A stretch of DNA of 64,000 bases from contig VGKY01000003.1 of NCBI GenBank assembly GCA_016866875.1, forward strand, positions 32,708-96,707, read 5' to 3'. Source of the DNA: Candidatus Peribacteria bacterium (lineage in GTDB: Bacteria; Patescibacteriota; Gracilibacteria; Peribacterales; Peribacteraceae). Position 1 is the first letter of the stretch. Every line of letters starts with the position of its first letter. The notes beneath the pieces are model-generated. The model made no database searches and had not been told where the DNA came from. It saw nothing but the letters and a program-made list of their open reading frames with translations. Positions 29,385-38,291 of this stretch are shown here, piece after piece. Both the position numbers and the translations under genes were made by a program.

Positions 29385-30692
29385 ATGGAACTCACCCTCT
29401 CCGACATTGCCTACTCCCTCGACACCGTCTGGGTGCTCCTGAGTGCGTTTCTCGTCTTCTTCATGCAAGCAGGGTTCGCTCTCGTCGAAGCAGGATTCAC
29501 GCGATCCAAGAACGCCGTCAATATCCTGATGAAGAACTTCAGCGACTTCCTCATCGCATCCATAGCCTTCTTTGCGGTTGGGTACGCCCTCATGTTTGGG
29601 TCCGGCAACGGATTTGTGGGATGGACGGGTTTCGCCCTCAGCGGCGCAGAACGCGAGGGTCTTCCCGTTATGGCATTCTTCCTATTCCAGCTGGTCTTCG
29701 CAGGCACTTCGGCAACCATTTTGAGTGGCGCGATGGCCGAGCGGACGAAGTTCTCCACGTACCTGCTGATCTCTCTGTGTATGACAGCGCTGATCTACCC
29801 CGTCGTTGGGCATTGGGCATGGGGTGGAGGATGGCTGGCGGAGCGCGGTTTTGTGGATTTCGCGGGATCGGGAGTGGTGCACGCCGTTGGGGGCATTGCT
29901 GGGCTCGTCGGTACGCTGCTTCTGGGCCCGCGTATCGGCGCATTCGATCAGGATCCCAGCGTCCATAGGGGTCACAACATCATGCTGGCCGGCCTCGGGG
30001 TTTTCATCCTCTGGTTTGGGTGGTTCGGTTTCAATCCCGGATCGCAGATTGCAGCGAGCGGCGTCCAGAACGCCGATGCGATTTCCCTGATTGCAGTGAA
30101 CACCAACCTTGCCGCAGCAGCCGGGGCCCTCTGCGCGCTCTTCCTCACATGGGCAACGACGCGGACTCCCGATCCCGGCATGCTCCTCAATGGTGCTCTT
30201 GCGGGCCTCGTAGCCATTACCGCAGGATGCGCGGCAGTCACTCCGGCTTCGGCGCTGATCATCGGCATCATCGGCGGCATGACGATGGTCGCAGCGACCA
30301 GCGGACTGCGAACAATGCGAATCGATGACCCTGTTGGTGCCGTGCCTGTCCACGGAGCTGCCGGCATCTGCGGCGTCCTTTGCGTAGGTCTCTTCGCAAC
30401 GGACGGAGGATTGCTGATGGGGGGCGGCACCGCGCTCCTCCAAACGCAAGCATTGGGAATTGCAGCGATCACCACATGGACTGCAGGAGCCTGCGGCATC
30501 CTCTTCGCACTCCTGCGAGGAACGGTCGGACTGCGCGTATCGCCTGCAGAGGAGATTCACGGTCTCGACAGGGCCGAGCACGACATCGCCGCATACGTAT
30601 GGGAAGAGAGTCCATCACTCACGGATTCTTCCTCGATACATCTAGGAAGCATTCCGGTGAAGAAGGTTACACAGCCTGCGATGATGCATTGA
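29385..30692 (+). CDS. amt: Ammonium transporter
   Basis: FLVFFMQAGFALVEAGFTRSKNAVNILMKNF, GSGVVHAVGGIAGLVGTLLLGPR, LGVFILWFGWFGFNPGS. Confidence 0.96.
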   Translation: MELTLSDIAYSLDTVWVLLSAFLVFFMQAGFALVEAGFTRSKNAVNILMKNFSDFLIASIAFFAVGYALMFGSGNGFVGWTGFALSGAEREGLPVMAFFLFQLVFAGTSATILSGAMAERTKFSTYLLISLCMTALIYPVVGHWAWGGGWLAERGFVDFAGSGVVHAVGGIAGLVGTLLLGPRIGAFDQDPSVHRGHNIMLAGLGVFILWFGWFGFNPGSQIAASGVQNADAISLIAVNTNLAAAAGALCALFLTWATTRTPDPGMLLNGALAGLVAITAGCAAVTPASALIIGIIGGMTMVAATSGLRTMRIDDPVGAVPVHGAAGICGVLCVGLFATDGGLLMGGGTALLQTQALGIAAITTWTAGACGILFALLRGTVGLRVSPAEEIHGLDRAEHDIAAYVWEESPSLTDSSSIHLGSIPVKKVTQPAMMH

Positions 30693-30708
30693 TCAATGGA
30701 CTGAGCCC

Positions 30709-30738
30709 CGCAGCGGAGATTCATGAATCTCCGCTGCG
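30709..30738. repeat. 30-nt perfect palindrome, copy 2
   Basis: CGCAGCGGAGATTCATGAATCTCCGCTGCG, between convergent amt and thioredoxin-like gene. Confidence 0.95.
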
Positions 30739-30755
30739 AGAATGCATGCTATGGA

Positions 30756-31493
30756 TTACTTCAACAATGCCTTCATCTGGGTCTCCGTCGGGCCTTGGAT
30801 GGAGGAGATCTTCTTGCCGCTGCCATCGACAACGACGAACGTATGCTGGTACGTCACACCGTAGCGCACCTTGAGATCCTTCGCAGTGTCGTAATCTACT
30901 GCGTAGATCGATCGCGAGAACGCATCGGAGGGAAACCACTGCTTGAGAAGTGCATCTGCTTTCTTGCACTCTGGACACCACGCGGCATGGAAGAAGAGCA
31001 CCTTGGTCTGGCCATTGGTGAGTACGCCCTCTGCGTAGGGTATATAGGAAGCCTCGCTTTGCTCCATACGCTCAGCGGAAGATGGAACGGGAGTGGGAGC
31101 AGCAACGGGAGCTATAGCGGGGACAGAAGCGGGGGCTGAAGCCGGAACGGAAGCAGGATCAGCGGCACCGACAGGCATAGGCAGACGTACGTCAACTTCT
31201 TGCAGTCGCAATTGCCCGTCCATCGTCACCATCATGCCCTCAGGAAGCATCAGCGTGATGCCACCAGAAAGCGTCACCATGCCGTTGGCCTGAATCTTCC
31301 CTCCATTGGAAAAGGTGATGTCCTCTGTGAGCCGGGTCACTTCACCATCCTTCTGCAGGAGCGCTATGCCATCGCGCATCAGCACGCCGTCCGAAGAAAC
31401 TTCCGCGGACTCGCTCTGGGGGACGGCGCTGTGTGAACATGCGGCGAGCGCAAAAACACAGAGAGCTGCAGCAAAGGATGATCGAACATGCAT
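30756..31493 (-). CDS. Thioredoxin-fold lipoprotein (CPEC)
   Basis: Lipobox VFALAAC; VLFFHAAWCPECKKADALLKQWF; DUF6799-like repeats in N-terminal half. Confidence 0.75.
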   Translation of the reverse strand: MHVRSSFAAALCVFALAACSHSAVPQSESAEVSSDGVLMRDGIALLQKDGEVTRLTEDITFSNGGKIQANGMVTLSGGITLMLPEGMMVTMDGQLRLQEVDVRLPMPVGAADPASVPASAPASVPAIAPVAAPTPVPSSAERMEQSEASYIPYAEGVLTNGQTKVLFFHAAWCPECKKADALLKQWFPSDAFSRSIYAVDYDTAKDLKVRYGVTYQHTFVVVDGSGKKISSIQGPTETQMKALLK

Positions 31494-31546
31494 AGGGAAG
31501 TGTGGAATGGGGCACGAGGATACCCGACGACGCACCCTGCGCCAAG

Positions 31547-32236
31547 TCACGGCGAAGAGCGACTATCCTGCCTCGTGCGATCTTTTCGGCCCTCGGCCCA
31601 TGAAGACGGACACATCTTTTGAAACGGACAGACGTCGCATGCACGCTTGCGCGCGGCGCAGACAGCTCTGCCGTGGCTGATGAGTAACGTCGTGAGCGTT
31701 CCCCAGTCTTGCGGAGTCGTACCGCGCATCAAATCACGCTCCACCGCTTCCGGAGATCTCCCGCGGCTCAGTCCCAGACGCTTCGCTACCCGGTAGACAT
31801 GCGTATCTACGGCAATGCCCTCGTGAATGCCGAACGCCGCCGAGAGGACGACCGATGCAGTCTTTCTCCCCACACCCGGAAGAGCGACAAGTTCGTGCAT
31901 TGCCCGCGGCACCTCCCCGCCGTGACGCGCGATGAGCAGCTTGCACATGGCCTGAATGTGCTTGGCCTTGTTGCGATAGGTGCCGCACGAGTGGATGTCA
32001 TGCTCGAGCTCTCTCAGGGAAACCTCTGCATAGTCGGCGGGTGCGCTGTACTTCGGGTACAGAATCTTCTCCGTGACCTTATTCACCCGCGCATCGGTGC
32101 ACTGCGCAGAGAGGATCGTGGCCACGAGCAAATCAAAGGGCGTTCGGAAGTGCAGAAATGTCTTCGGAGGCTGGTGATGCTGCTTCAGAGTGCGCAGGAC
32201 AAGCGGAATGGTGATCGCCACGGGATAATGAAACAT
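31547..32236 (-). CDS. nth: Endonuclease III
   Basis: TPFDLLVATILSAQCTDARVN, LVALPGVGRKTASVVLSAAFG, VDTHVYRVAKRLGLS, C-x6-C-x2-C-x5-C Fe-S cluster. Confidence 0.95.
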   Translation of the reverse strand: MFHYPVAITIPLVLRTLKQHHQPPKTFLHFRTPFDLLVATILSAQCTDARVNKVTEKILYPKYSAPADYAEVSLRELEHDIHSCGTYRNKAKHIQAMCKLLIARHGGEVPRAMHELVALPGVGRKTASVVLSAAFGIHEGIAVDTHVYRVAKRLGLSRGRSPEAVERDLMRGTTPQDWGTLTTLLISHGRAVCAARKRACDVCPFQKMCPSSWAEGRKDRTRQDSRSSP

Positions 32237-32287
32237 GGAAAAAGGAGAATGGGAAACTGAATTCTCCATTTTCCATTCTCAATGTTC
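32236..32287. repeat. 7-nt tandem microrepeat with inverted partner (hairpin)
   Basis: catggaaaaaggagaat ... attctcc attttcc attctca atgttcc. Confidence 0.8.
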
Positions 32288-32312
32288 CCTTGATACGTTA
32301 GGCTCCTCTCCC

Positions 32313-32897
32313 GTGCCAACCTTTCCCCCGTTCACCGTCTTCGACGTCGAAACGACCGGACTGGATCCGCGTCGCGGGCACCGGATCATCGAGATCGCCG
32401 CTCTGCGCATCGAGAATGGAACGATCCTCCATACCCAACCCTTTGAATCCTATGTGAATCCGGAGAGGAGCATCCCACTGGAGGCTTCGCAGGTGAACAA
32501 GATCACGGATGCCATGGTAAGGAACGCACCAACGATCGATGCTGTACTGCCGCAGTTTCTCTCCTTTGCCGCCGGTTCCATCCTCGTCGCCCACAACGCG
32601 GAGTTCGATATGAGCTTCCTCCACAATGAAAAAGAGTTCTGCTGGGGCTACGTGGAGCTTCCAGAGTGCCTCTGCACCATGCGACTCTCGCAATCGATGT
32701 TTCCGCACGAATTCCGCCACAACCTTGATACGCTTGCAATGCGACTCAAGCTGCCGCTCCCAAGTGACCGCCACCGCGCGCTCCCCGATGTCCTGCTTGC
32801 AGCCACAGCCTTTGGAAAGATGCTGGAAATGGGGAAGATCGCTTCGATTGAGGATTTGCGAAAGCGTAGCTCTTTCGCCTCACTCGCACGGAAATGA
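32313..32897 (+). CDS. DnaQ-like 3'-5' exonuclease (DEDDh)
   Basis: FTVFDVETTGLDPRRGHRIIEIAALRIENG, LVAHNAEFDMSFLHNE, HRALPDVLLAA. Confidence 0.88.
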   Translation: MPTFPPFTVFDVETTGLDPRRGHRIIEIAALRIENGTILHTQPFESYVNPERSIPLEASQVNKITDAMVRNAPTIDAVLPQFLSFAAGSILVAHNAEFDMSFLHNEKEFCWGYVELPECLCTMRLSQSMFPHEFRHNLDTLAMRLKLPLPSDRHRALPDVLLAATAFGKMLEMGKIASIEDLRKRSSFASLARK

Positions 32898-32988
32898 GGT
32901 CGCAACCTGTCCGTGATGAGAATGATAGAGAAGCCGTAAATCGGTTGAAATGCGGCCCTGAAGAGCGGAAACTTTTATCGTCTTTTTC

Positions 32989-33438
32989 ATGGCAGTTCTC
33001 CCCGTCATCACCGGCCAAGACCATCCTGTCCTTCGAGGACAGGCAAAAGTCGTCGCGAAGGTGACCAAGGAGATCCAGAAGCTCATTCGCGATATGCACG
33101 ATACCGTGCGCAGCGAAGAGGGGGCGGGTCTTGCCGCGCCGCAGGTGGGAAGGAGCGAGCGAGTATGCCTTGCACTCATCACCGGACGGATGACACCACT
33201 CATCAATCCCGTGATCTCCTGGAAGAGCGCAGAGATGGAAACTGCGGAGGAAGGATGTCTCAGCCTCCCGGGCATCGTCGTCGCCGTCCCGCGCGCCGTC
33301 GCGATCTCTGTGAAGTACCTCGATGCCAAGGGAAAACCCCAGGAGCGGAAGTTACGCGGCTTCGACGCGCGTGTCGTCCAGCATGAGGTGGATCATCTGG
33401 AGGGAGTATTGATTGTTGATTACCAGACTATCGGGTAA
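32989..33438 (+). CDS. def: Peptide deformylase
   Basis: GAGLAAPQVG, EEGCLSLPG, VQHEVDHLEGVL. Confidence 0.96.
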   Translation: MAVLPVITGQDHPVLRGQAKVVAKVTKEIQKLIRDMHDTVRSEEGAGLAAPQVGRSERVCLALITGRMTPLINPVISWKSAEMETAEEGCLSLPGIVVAVPRAVAISVKYLDAKGKPQERKLRGFDARVVQHEVDHLEGVLIVDYQTIG

Positions 33439-33526
33439 TACTGGATCGAGATGCCCGCACTGGAAGCCATCATCGGCCCTTCGACAAGCTCAGGACCAAT
33501 CGTAGATTGCCTCTATTCGATGCTAT

Positions 33527-34999
33527 ATGTCTCTTAATCTCGAATGCATCATCGGCCTTGAGGTCCATGCGCAGATGAGCACGAAGACCAAGATGTTCTG
33601 CGGGTGCGACAACGATGCATGGAACAAAGCCCCCAACGTCACGGTGTGCCCTGTCTGCATGGGACACCCGGGAACATTGCCCGTCGTGAACGCCGAAGCG
33701 GTGACCAAGGCCGTGCGCACGTCTCTCGCGCTTGGGTGCACCGTCGCTTCGGACTGCCACTTCGACCGCAAGCACTACTTCTATCCCGACCTCCCTTCGG
33801 GATTCCAGATCTCACAGTACGATTTCCCCCTCTCCAAGGCCGGAAGCGTGGCATACGAGCTCAGGGATGGCAGTGGGAATGTCACAAGTGAGCGCGTCTG
33901 CCGCATCACGCGGCTGCACATGGAAAACGACGCAGGAAAGCTCACGCACCGTTCGACAGGGCTCACGGCAGGCAGAGGAAGCAAGACCTTGTGCGACTAC
34001 AACCGCGCAGGGACACCGCTCATGGAGATCGTCACAGAGCCCGACCTTCGCTCCGCAGCAGAGGCTGTGGCCTTTGCGCAGGAACTCAGACGGATCCTCA
34101 TCGCCGTCGATGCCTCGGAAGCCGACATGTTCAAAGGCATGATGCGTTTCGATGCCTCCATCTCCCTGCGGGAAGTCGGGACGGAGAAGCTCAATCCCCG
34201 CAGCGAGATCAAGAATCTCAACTCGTTTAAGTCTCTCGAAAAAGCGCTGCAGTATGAGGAAAAGAGGTTACGCAGCCTGTGGGAAAAAGAGGGGGGACCA
34301 CTCAAGGGATCGATCACCGTCGGCTGGATGGATGAGGAGGAGAAGACGCGCCTGCTTCGAGACAAAGAAACTGCCGACGACTATCGCTACTTCCCCGAAC
34401 CCGACATTCCACCACTGCACTTTGCATCAAAGGAACTGCAGGCGATCAAAGCTCAGCTCCCCAAGCTCCCCAAAGAGCTGCGCGATCACTACCTCTCGCT
34501 TGGGCTCGACAGCAAACAGGCGATGCAGGTGATGGATGACACAGCACTACGGTCGGTCTTCGATGCGATCTACACGAAAACGAAGGACGGCAAGCGCACC
34601 GTGAGTCTGGTACTCACGCAGCTGCTGGGATTTCTCAATGCAGCAAACAAGGCAATAGGCGATGGGCCCGATGCGACAGAGCTATTGGAGCTTGTAGAAG
34701 CCATCGATGCAGGGACGATCTCCGGCAATGCCGGAAAGGATGTGATGGAGAAGATGGTTGCAACAGGCAAATCTGCAAAGGACATCATCGCCGCCGAAGG
34801 CATGCAGCAGATCAGTGATGACGGAGTGATCGAAGCGCTCGTGAAGCAGGCCATTGCGGCAAACCCGAAGGCAATCGCATCGTGGAAAGCGGGCAAAGAA
34901 GCGGCGCTCGGAGCGATTGTCGGTTGGGTGATGAAAGAGAGTAAAGGACAGGCAAACCCCGGGAAGGTGAATGCCATGCTCAAGAAGCAGCTGTCGTAG
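33527..34999 (+). CDS. gatB: Asp-tRNA(Asn)/Glu-tRNA(Gln) amidotransferase subunit B
   Basis: IIGLEVHAQMSTKTKMFCGC, VCPVCMGHPGTLPVVN, YNRAGTPLMEIVTEPD, SEIKNLNSFKSLEKAL. Confidence 0.97.
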   Translation: MSLNLECIIGLEVHAQMSTKTKMFCGCDNDAWNKAPNVTVCPVCMGHPGTLPVVNAEAVTKAVRTSLALGCTVASDCHFDRKHYFYPDLPSGFQISQYDFPLSKAGSVAYELRDGSGNVTSERVCRITRLHMENDAGKLTHRSTGLTAGRGSKTLCDYNRAGTPLMEIVTEPDLRSAAEAVAFAQELRRILIAVDASEADMFKGMMRFDASISLREVGTEKLNPRSEIKNLNSFKSLEKALQYEEKRLRSLWEKEGGPLKGSITVGWMDEEEKTRLLRDKETADDYRYFPEPDIPPLHFASKELQAIKAQLPKLPKELRDHYLSLGLDSKQAMQVMDDTALRSVFDAIYTKTKDGKRTVSLVLTQLLGFLNAANKAIGDGPDATELLELVEAIDAGTISGNAGKDVMEKMVATGKSAKDIIAAEGMQQISDDGVIEALVKQAIAANPKAIASWKAGKEAALGAIVGWVMKESKGQANPGKVNAMLKKQLS

Positions 35000-35051
35000 A
35001 ACATTGTTCGTAACTTGTGGTTTGCGAAAAAACCAAGAAACGAACAAGCGG

Positions 35052-35618
35052 CTAGTCGGCTCGACTCATATACGCCCCCGTCTCCGTGTTGATCTTCACC
35101 ATGTCGCCTTCATTGATGAAGAGCGGAACGTTGACCTGCAGGCCGCTCTCAAGAACGGCGGGCTTGTTGCCTCCGGTCGCCGTGTCCCCACGCACGCCGG
35201 GGGACGTCTCGGTGACTTTCAAGGTAACCGTGGACTTGAGCTCGATGCCGATAGGCTTGTCATCGAACATCAGCGCATCCAACTCCCCACCCTCGACGAG
35301 GTACTTCCCCGCATCGCCGATGATTTCCTCGGAGAGGGAGAACTGGTTGTAGTCGTTGAGATCCATGAATCCGTACCCCGTGGCGTCCTTGTAGAGGTAC
35401 TGCACGCGGCGATACCCGACATCGGCAGGCTCCACCGTTTCACTGCCCTGGAAGTTGCGGGCAACCACGGCTCCCGTCTTGAGGTTCCTGAGCTTGCACT
35501 GCATGTTGGCTTTGCTCTGGCTCTTGCGGCCAAATTGGGACGCTACGACGATATAGGGCTCGCCATCGAGAACGACGGCACGACCGGGCTTGAGTTCGGT
35601 GATGGTGAGGAGCGCCAT
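35052..35618 (-). CDS. efp: Elongation factor P
   Basis: KPGRAVVLDGEPYIVVASQFGRKSQSKANMQCKLRNLKTGAVV. Confidence 0.93.
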   Translation of the reverse strand: MALLTITELKPGRAVVLDGEPYIVVASQFGRKSQSKANMQCKLRNLKTGAVVARNFQGSETVEPADVGYRRVQYLYKDATGYGFMDLNDYNQFSLSEEIIGDAGKYLVEGGELDALMFDDKPIGIELKSTVTLKVTETSPGVRGDTATGGNKPAVLESGLQVNVPLFINEGDMVKINTETGAYMSRAD

Positions 35619-35704
35619 AACGGGAAAAGTCTACAAAAACAGGGGAAAGAGGGAAGGGCAAACGCGAAGAATTACGACAAAACGACCGTCACCGGACATG
35701 CGGC

Positions 35705-37615
35705 TTACTGCGCTCCTGCAATGATCTCTTTATTGAGCTGAACCATAGAACGGCGCACGGGCGTCACCAATTCCGATTGCTCAGGCATGGCATGGTACAG
35801 CGCGCGGAGGATGCGCCCGGCATCCGGATTACCCTGTAACTCCTTCAGTTCAGTAAGCAACTGGTTTCTGCGCGAGCGCGGCATGCGGTAGACAAACACG
35901 CGATCGGTGATCGCCGAGACGACGGCAAGCACCTGTTCGTCGGTCAGATGCGGCAGGACAACAACCGGCTGCTTGGGCAGAAGTGCCAGGGCAGCCTCGC
36001 GGATGGCCGGAGCAAAATCAGCCTTCTGATCGGCAACGGCGACGGCAAAGCGCCCGAGAAGCGCCTTGGATTCCGCAACGCTCTGCGCATCGAGCCCGCT
36101 GTCTAGCGCATCGAGCAACGCGAGATGCGGCTCAAGCGCCGTCCACGCTGCAGCCATGTGCTCCGTATCTCCGCTTTCCGCTGCCGCAGCGAGCGTCGAG
36201 AGGCCATCGAGCAACATGGCAGACTGCACGCGCTCCACGCCTCCTTCCCCGGGCAGCGCCGCAAGCGCCTCGAGCACGGTCTGCTTGAGCAGATACTCTC
36301 CTTCTCCTACGGCCGCAGCCGCCGTCTGCGCAGAGTCGACGGAAACCGCCTGCTGGAGAAGGAAATGTGCTTCCGTATCATCAGTGGATGTCCCTGCGAG
36401 TGCCACGAGCGCCTGCTTGTACTCTGCCAGAGGCTTCTGGACGGCATCGGTTTCTCCCTCCTGCAAGAGAGCTGCGGCTTCGTCGAGACGCACGCCAGCA
36501 TAGGCGATTTGCTTCTCCACGCGCGTTCGCCCGTCGAAGGTAAGCATCACATCCACTGCTTCGGCAGCACGCTTCACCGTATAGAGAGGAGAGGTAGGCA
36601 GGATGCCTGCACGTGCCACTCTGCGCTCCTGCTGGAGTGCAGCGACGTCCTTGCGATGCACCGCATCGCGACTGAGGTTCTGAGACACCCAAGCATCCGC
36701 AAATGCGGAAGCAGCGATGCGACGAATGAGCGGTACGCTACCCGACCACGCCTGCATACGGTCTCCGGCAGCAAGGCGCGTCTCGTTGCCCTCGCGCAGT
36801 ACGACAGCGGATCTGTTGTAGACATCGACCGAGAGGAGATCTCCTCGCGTGATGGATACGCTTCCTTCGTGCACAGTGACGCTGCCTTCCGCAAGCGCCA
36901 CGGTGATGCCCCTTAGCGGAGCGGGGATGAGTCCCTGCACCCAGATCCGACCGCTAAGGATACTGAGTGTTGGAACGATCTCCGGTGCAGGCTCGAGGCG
37001 CTCCGTGAGATCCTGGAGAATAACCTCCGTATCGCTCGCCATGCGCACTACTCCATCGTCGCGAAGGAGAATGCTCGCCTCGCCATCACCCGTCTTGAGT
37101 TGCATGCCGGGCACCAGAGCCAGCTCGGCCTCAATCGGCTGCCACAAACCGGCAACGGAAACGAAGACCTCACCGCGCGTGGGCAAGAGCGTTACGATGG
37201 AAGCAGCGCGGGATGCAGGAGCGAAAAAGAGAGCGGGGCTGATGCGCACGGATACGGCGACGACGGCCACCGCTGTCACCCAGGCAATGCTGCGATACGA
37301 CCGCTGCACCGCAACCTGGGGGGCAAGACGAGGCAAGATGTACGACTGCCACATATCACGGGAAAGCTGCACGGGGGGGATGAGTGCCGCGCGCACGCGG
37401 TCGAAGAACGCCACGGGCGACTGCGTAACGACCCGAGCGATATCCTGCCAAACGCGTGCATGGGCATCACGATCGGGGCTCACTTCGAGGGCTGCCGCAC
37501 GCAAGACTGCCGGCGCTCCGATACCCTCTGAAACTCTCGCGAATACGCGATCGCGTGCAGCCTTTGTGGGGCCAACAGCGGACGCCAAGCGGGAGAGACG
37601 GGTCTCAAGCTTCAT
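35705..37615 (-). CDS. FecR-like/DUF5667-like membrane protein, likely anti-sigma or sigma-linked regulator
   Basis: TM segment; LLPTRGEVFVSVAGLWQPIEAELALVPGMQLKTGDGEASILLRDDGVVRMASDTEV (FecR-like); overlaps sigma-factor stop by ATGA. Confidence 0.65.
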   Translation of the reverse strand: MKLETRLSRLASAVGPTKAARDRVFARVSEGIGAPAVLRAAALEVSPDRDAHARVWQDIARVVTQSPVAFFDRVRAALIPPVQLSRDMWQSYILPRLAPQVAVQRSYRSIAWVTAVAVVAVSVRISPALFFAPASRAASIVTLLPTRGEVFVSVAGLWQPIEAELALVPGMQLKTGDGEASILLRDDGVVRMASDTEVILQDLTERLEPAPEIVPTLSILSGRIWVQGLIPAPLRGITVALAEGSVTVHEGSVSITRGDLLSVDVYNRSAVVLREGNETRLAAGDRMQAWSGSVPLIRRIAASAFADAWVSQNLSRDAVHRKDVAALQQERRVARAGILPTSPLYTVKRAAEAVDVMLTFDGRTRVEKQIAYAGVRLDEAAALLQEGETDAVQKPLAEYKQALVALAGTSTDDTEAHFLLQQAVSVDSAQTAAAAVGEGEYLLKQTVLEALAALPGEGGVERVQSAMLLDGLSTLAAAAESGDTEHMAAAWTALEPHLALLDALDSGLDAQSVAESKALLGRFAVAVADQKADFAPAIREAALALLPKQPVVVLPHLTDEQVLAVVSAITDRVFVYRMPRSRRNQLLTELKELQGNPDAGRILRALYHAMPEQSELVTPVRRSMVQLNKEIIAGAQ

Positions 37616-38217
37616 GACAATGGTGAAAACGATGGAATCGACGCTTTGTTACGCCCTTCTCGATATTCTGACGGCAATTCTTGTTCAAGCTTCTTCAGGG
37701 CACGGAATTTGAGGATCCGCGAAGCCCCCTGGGTCAGGCGCAGTACGCGTGCCACCTCGTCAGCTGGCAAGCCGGCGATGTAGTGCAGGACAAGCACATC
37801 GCGGTATCTGCGTGGGAGATTATTGAGCGCCTTGCGCACGACGCGAACGATCTCGCGCTGACGCACGATGCCGTCCGCTGCATTGAGGGTATCGGGATCG
37901 GGCAGGGACTCGTCGATGTCTTCCCAGGTCCGACTGCCGCGATAGGCATCGATGATGGTGTAGCGCGCGACCCGAAAGAGCCAAGCACCAAAGGGAACAT
38001 CCTTGCGTACCTTGTAGGTGTGAAGCTTCTCCCACGCCTTCACGAAAATCTCTGCGACAAGATCCTCAGCCACTTCCGATGGAGCCCGAAACGCGCAGTA
38101 ACGATAGACCTGAGGAAAGTAGAAATCGTAGAGCTGCGAAAACGCCTCCGTATCACCCGTCTGGGCATCGGCGACGAGAGCCATAACCTGCTCCGGCCCC
38201 AAGGAAGATTTTTCCAT
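37612..38217 (-). CDS. ECF-type RNA polymerase sigma factor
   Basis: FSQLYDFYFPQVYRYCAFRAPSEVAEDLVAEIFVKAWEKL...LNNLPRRYRDVLVLHYIAGLPADEVARVLRLTQGASRILKFRALKKL. Confidence 0.88.
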   Translation of the reverse strand: MEKSSLGPEQVMALVADAQTGDTEAFSQLYDFYFPQVYRYCAFRAPSEVAEDLVAEIFVKAWEKLHTYKVRKDVPFGAWLFRVARYTIIDAYRGSRTWEDIDESLPDPDTLNAADGIVRQREIVRVVRKALNNLPRRYRDVLVLHYIAGLPADEVARVLRLTQGASRILKFRALKKLEQELPSEYREGRNKASIPSFSPLS

Positions 38218-38291
38218 GGCCAGCAGTATACTCCTCTGACCCCTCAAGGAAAGGAAAAATCAAGAGAAATGGCTTTCCTAGTGGAAATACG

